Shown here: one piece after another, positions 63,484 through 64,000 of the stretch
Position numbering within the stretch: position 1 is the stretch's first letter
Layout of the letters: every line of letters starts with the position of its first letter
NCBI GenBank assembly: GCA_044360075.1
Contig: JBIKLA010000017.1
Coordinates: 1-64,000 of the forward strand
Direction of reading: 5' to 3'
Length of the DNA: 64,000 nucleotides
Source: OMII01 sp947467385
GTDB lineage: Bacteria; Bdellovibrionota_C; UBA2361; OMII01
The notes under the pieces: generated by a model
Seen by the model: only the letters and a program-made list of their open reading frames with translations
Databases searched by the model: none
Told to the model about the DNA's origin: nothing
Program-made: the position numbers and the translations under genes

Positions 63484-63861
63484 ATGATCCAAGTCCCAGC
63501 CCGGCTTCTCCATCTCTTCCTCCCTCCAATCGCGCTTGCCGCAACCCTCGCCCTAAGCGCCTGCGCCACCTCAAGCCCGCAAAGCTCGGCAATGAACGCT
63601 GAGACGGCAGCGGCACTTGGCGTAGGGGAGGAGGAAGTCGTCGGGGCAACCTCTGGAGTCGTGCCCGACGAGACACCGAGCAAGAAAAAGAAGGGGGACG
63701 AGTACAAGGCTTCCGTGAAGGAGCAGGAGCAGTTCATGAAAGACCAGGCTGCGGCCATGCAGAAGCAGCAGGATGAGCTCGATGACCTTCGCCGCCAACG
63801 GTACCAAGACGGCTACCTGCGCCAGCGGTACGACGTCGATGAGGACGGGACAATAGACTAA
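63484..63861 (+). CDS. Small lipoprotein with charged coiled-coil region
   Basis: The 125-residue protein starts with a signal peptide ending in the lipobox LALSAC. The mature part is acidic at first, then has a Lys run (SKKKKGDEY) and a helix KEQEQFMKDQAAAMQKQQDE. It ends DVDEDGTID, which resembles a single calcium-binding EF-like loop. It is followed by another lipoprotein start 30 bp later. I recognise no family. Confidence 0.8.
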   Translation: MIQVPARLLHLFLPPIALAATLALSACATSSPQSSAMNAETAAALGVGEEEVVGATSGVVPDETPSKKKKGDEYKASVKEQEQFMKDQAAAMQKQQDELDDLRRQRYQDGYLRQRYDVDEDGTID

Positions 63862-63891
63862 AAAACCGAGAAAATCAGGAGACCCAGAGAC

Positions 63892-64000
63892 ATGAGACTC
63901 TCGCCCCCGCTTATCCGCACCTGCATCATAGCCACGGCCGTTGTTGCCGCCGCATCGGGCTGCACCCAGCCGAAGCAGACCACCGCCATCGGCTCAGCCA
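63892..64000 (+). CDS. Lipoprotein, cut by the window edge
   Basis: The ATG at 63892 is preceded by CAGGAGA. The 36 visible codons read MRLSPPLIRTCIIATAVVAA and then ASGCTQPKQ, a signal peptide with lipobox AASGC. The rest is outside the window. Confidence 0.75.
   Translation, partial: MRLSPPLIRTCIIATAVVAAASGCTQPKQTTAIGSA

Noticed and set aside
1..64000. CRISPR arrays, rRNA or tRNA genes
   Set aside because: No regularly spaced direct repeats with unique spacers and no convincing cloverleaf or rRNA sequence were seen.

Overview
The window reads as a chromosomal segment of a Gram-negative, flagellated and piliated bacterium. It carries lipoproteins and a lipoprotein signal peptidase, the flagellin chaperone FliS, a type IV pilin-like protein, YaeQ, YggX, the PrkA-YeaH-SpoVR set and a very large NAD-dependent glutamate dehydrogenase. 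That mix suggests a proteobacterial or former deltaproteobacterial lineage, probably uncultivated. No rRNA, tRNA or other taxonomic marker was seen, so the placement is tentative. Most of the DNA looks moderately GC-rich by eye; the block at about 50.1-54.5 kb is visibly more AT-rich.

Layout. 1-9.8 kb holds secreted proteins: the 3' part of a giant Thr-Pro repeat protein, a periplasmic protein of unknown function, a pilin-like protein and a subtilase with a short Thr-Pro stalk. 10.0-14.7 kb is a three-gene long-chain olefin (beta-lactone) operon on the minus strand, oleA - oleBC fusion - oleD. 15.8-20.5 kb encodes the large-type glutamate dehydrogenase. 20.6-24.9 kb holds three surface-polysaccharide genes (WbsX-like, RgpF-like, sulfotransferase-like). 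25.2-26.4 kb encodes a regulator made of two tandem Lrp-like units. 26.6-34.4 kb is a minus-strand operon of a divergent PrkA paralogue, SpoVR, YeaH and canonical PrkA. 34.6-44.8 kb holds fliS and four large or unusual genes (three glycosyltransferase-type), a plausible flagellin-modification region. 45-50 kb holds short housekeeping genes: proC, yggX, a rhomboid protease, an ECF-type sigma factor, yaeQ, an acylphosphatase and a CYTH-like protein. 54.5-64 kb holds pheST, an MFS transporter, a helicase-derived RNA-binding protein without its DEAD half, a WD40-like lipoprotein, lspA and two more lipoproteins.

The most distinctive structure is between 50.0 and 54.7 kb. A 113-bp exact copy of the 3' end of pheT lies 4.5 kb downstream of the real pheT end, and the 4.43 kb between the two copies looks like an acquired island. 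It starts with an element of about 410 bp that has short inverted ends and a second copy at 5.4 kb. It carries an AbiE-like antitoxin/toxin pair, a secreted beta-helix protein and a protein of unknown family. These are separated by three near-identical 112-113-bp palindrome-ended repeats. No integrase or transposase is visible in the island.

Other points worth attention are PheT without its N-terminal tRNA-binding (EMAP/B2) domain, the helicase C-domain protein with a degenerate motif VI, the second PrkA-like protein in the spoVR operon, and the fused OleBC in an apparently Gram-negative genome. All homology statements come from reading motifs; no database search was possible.
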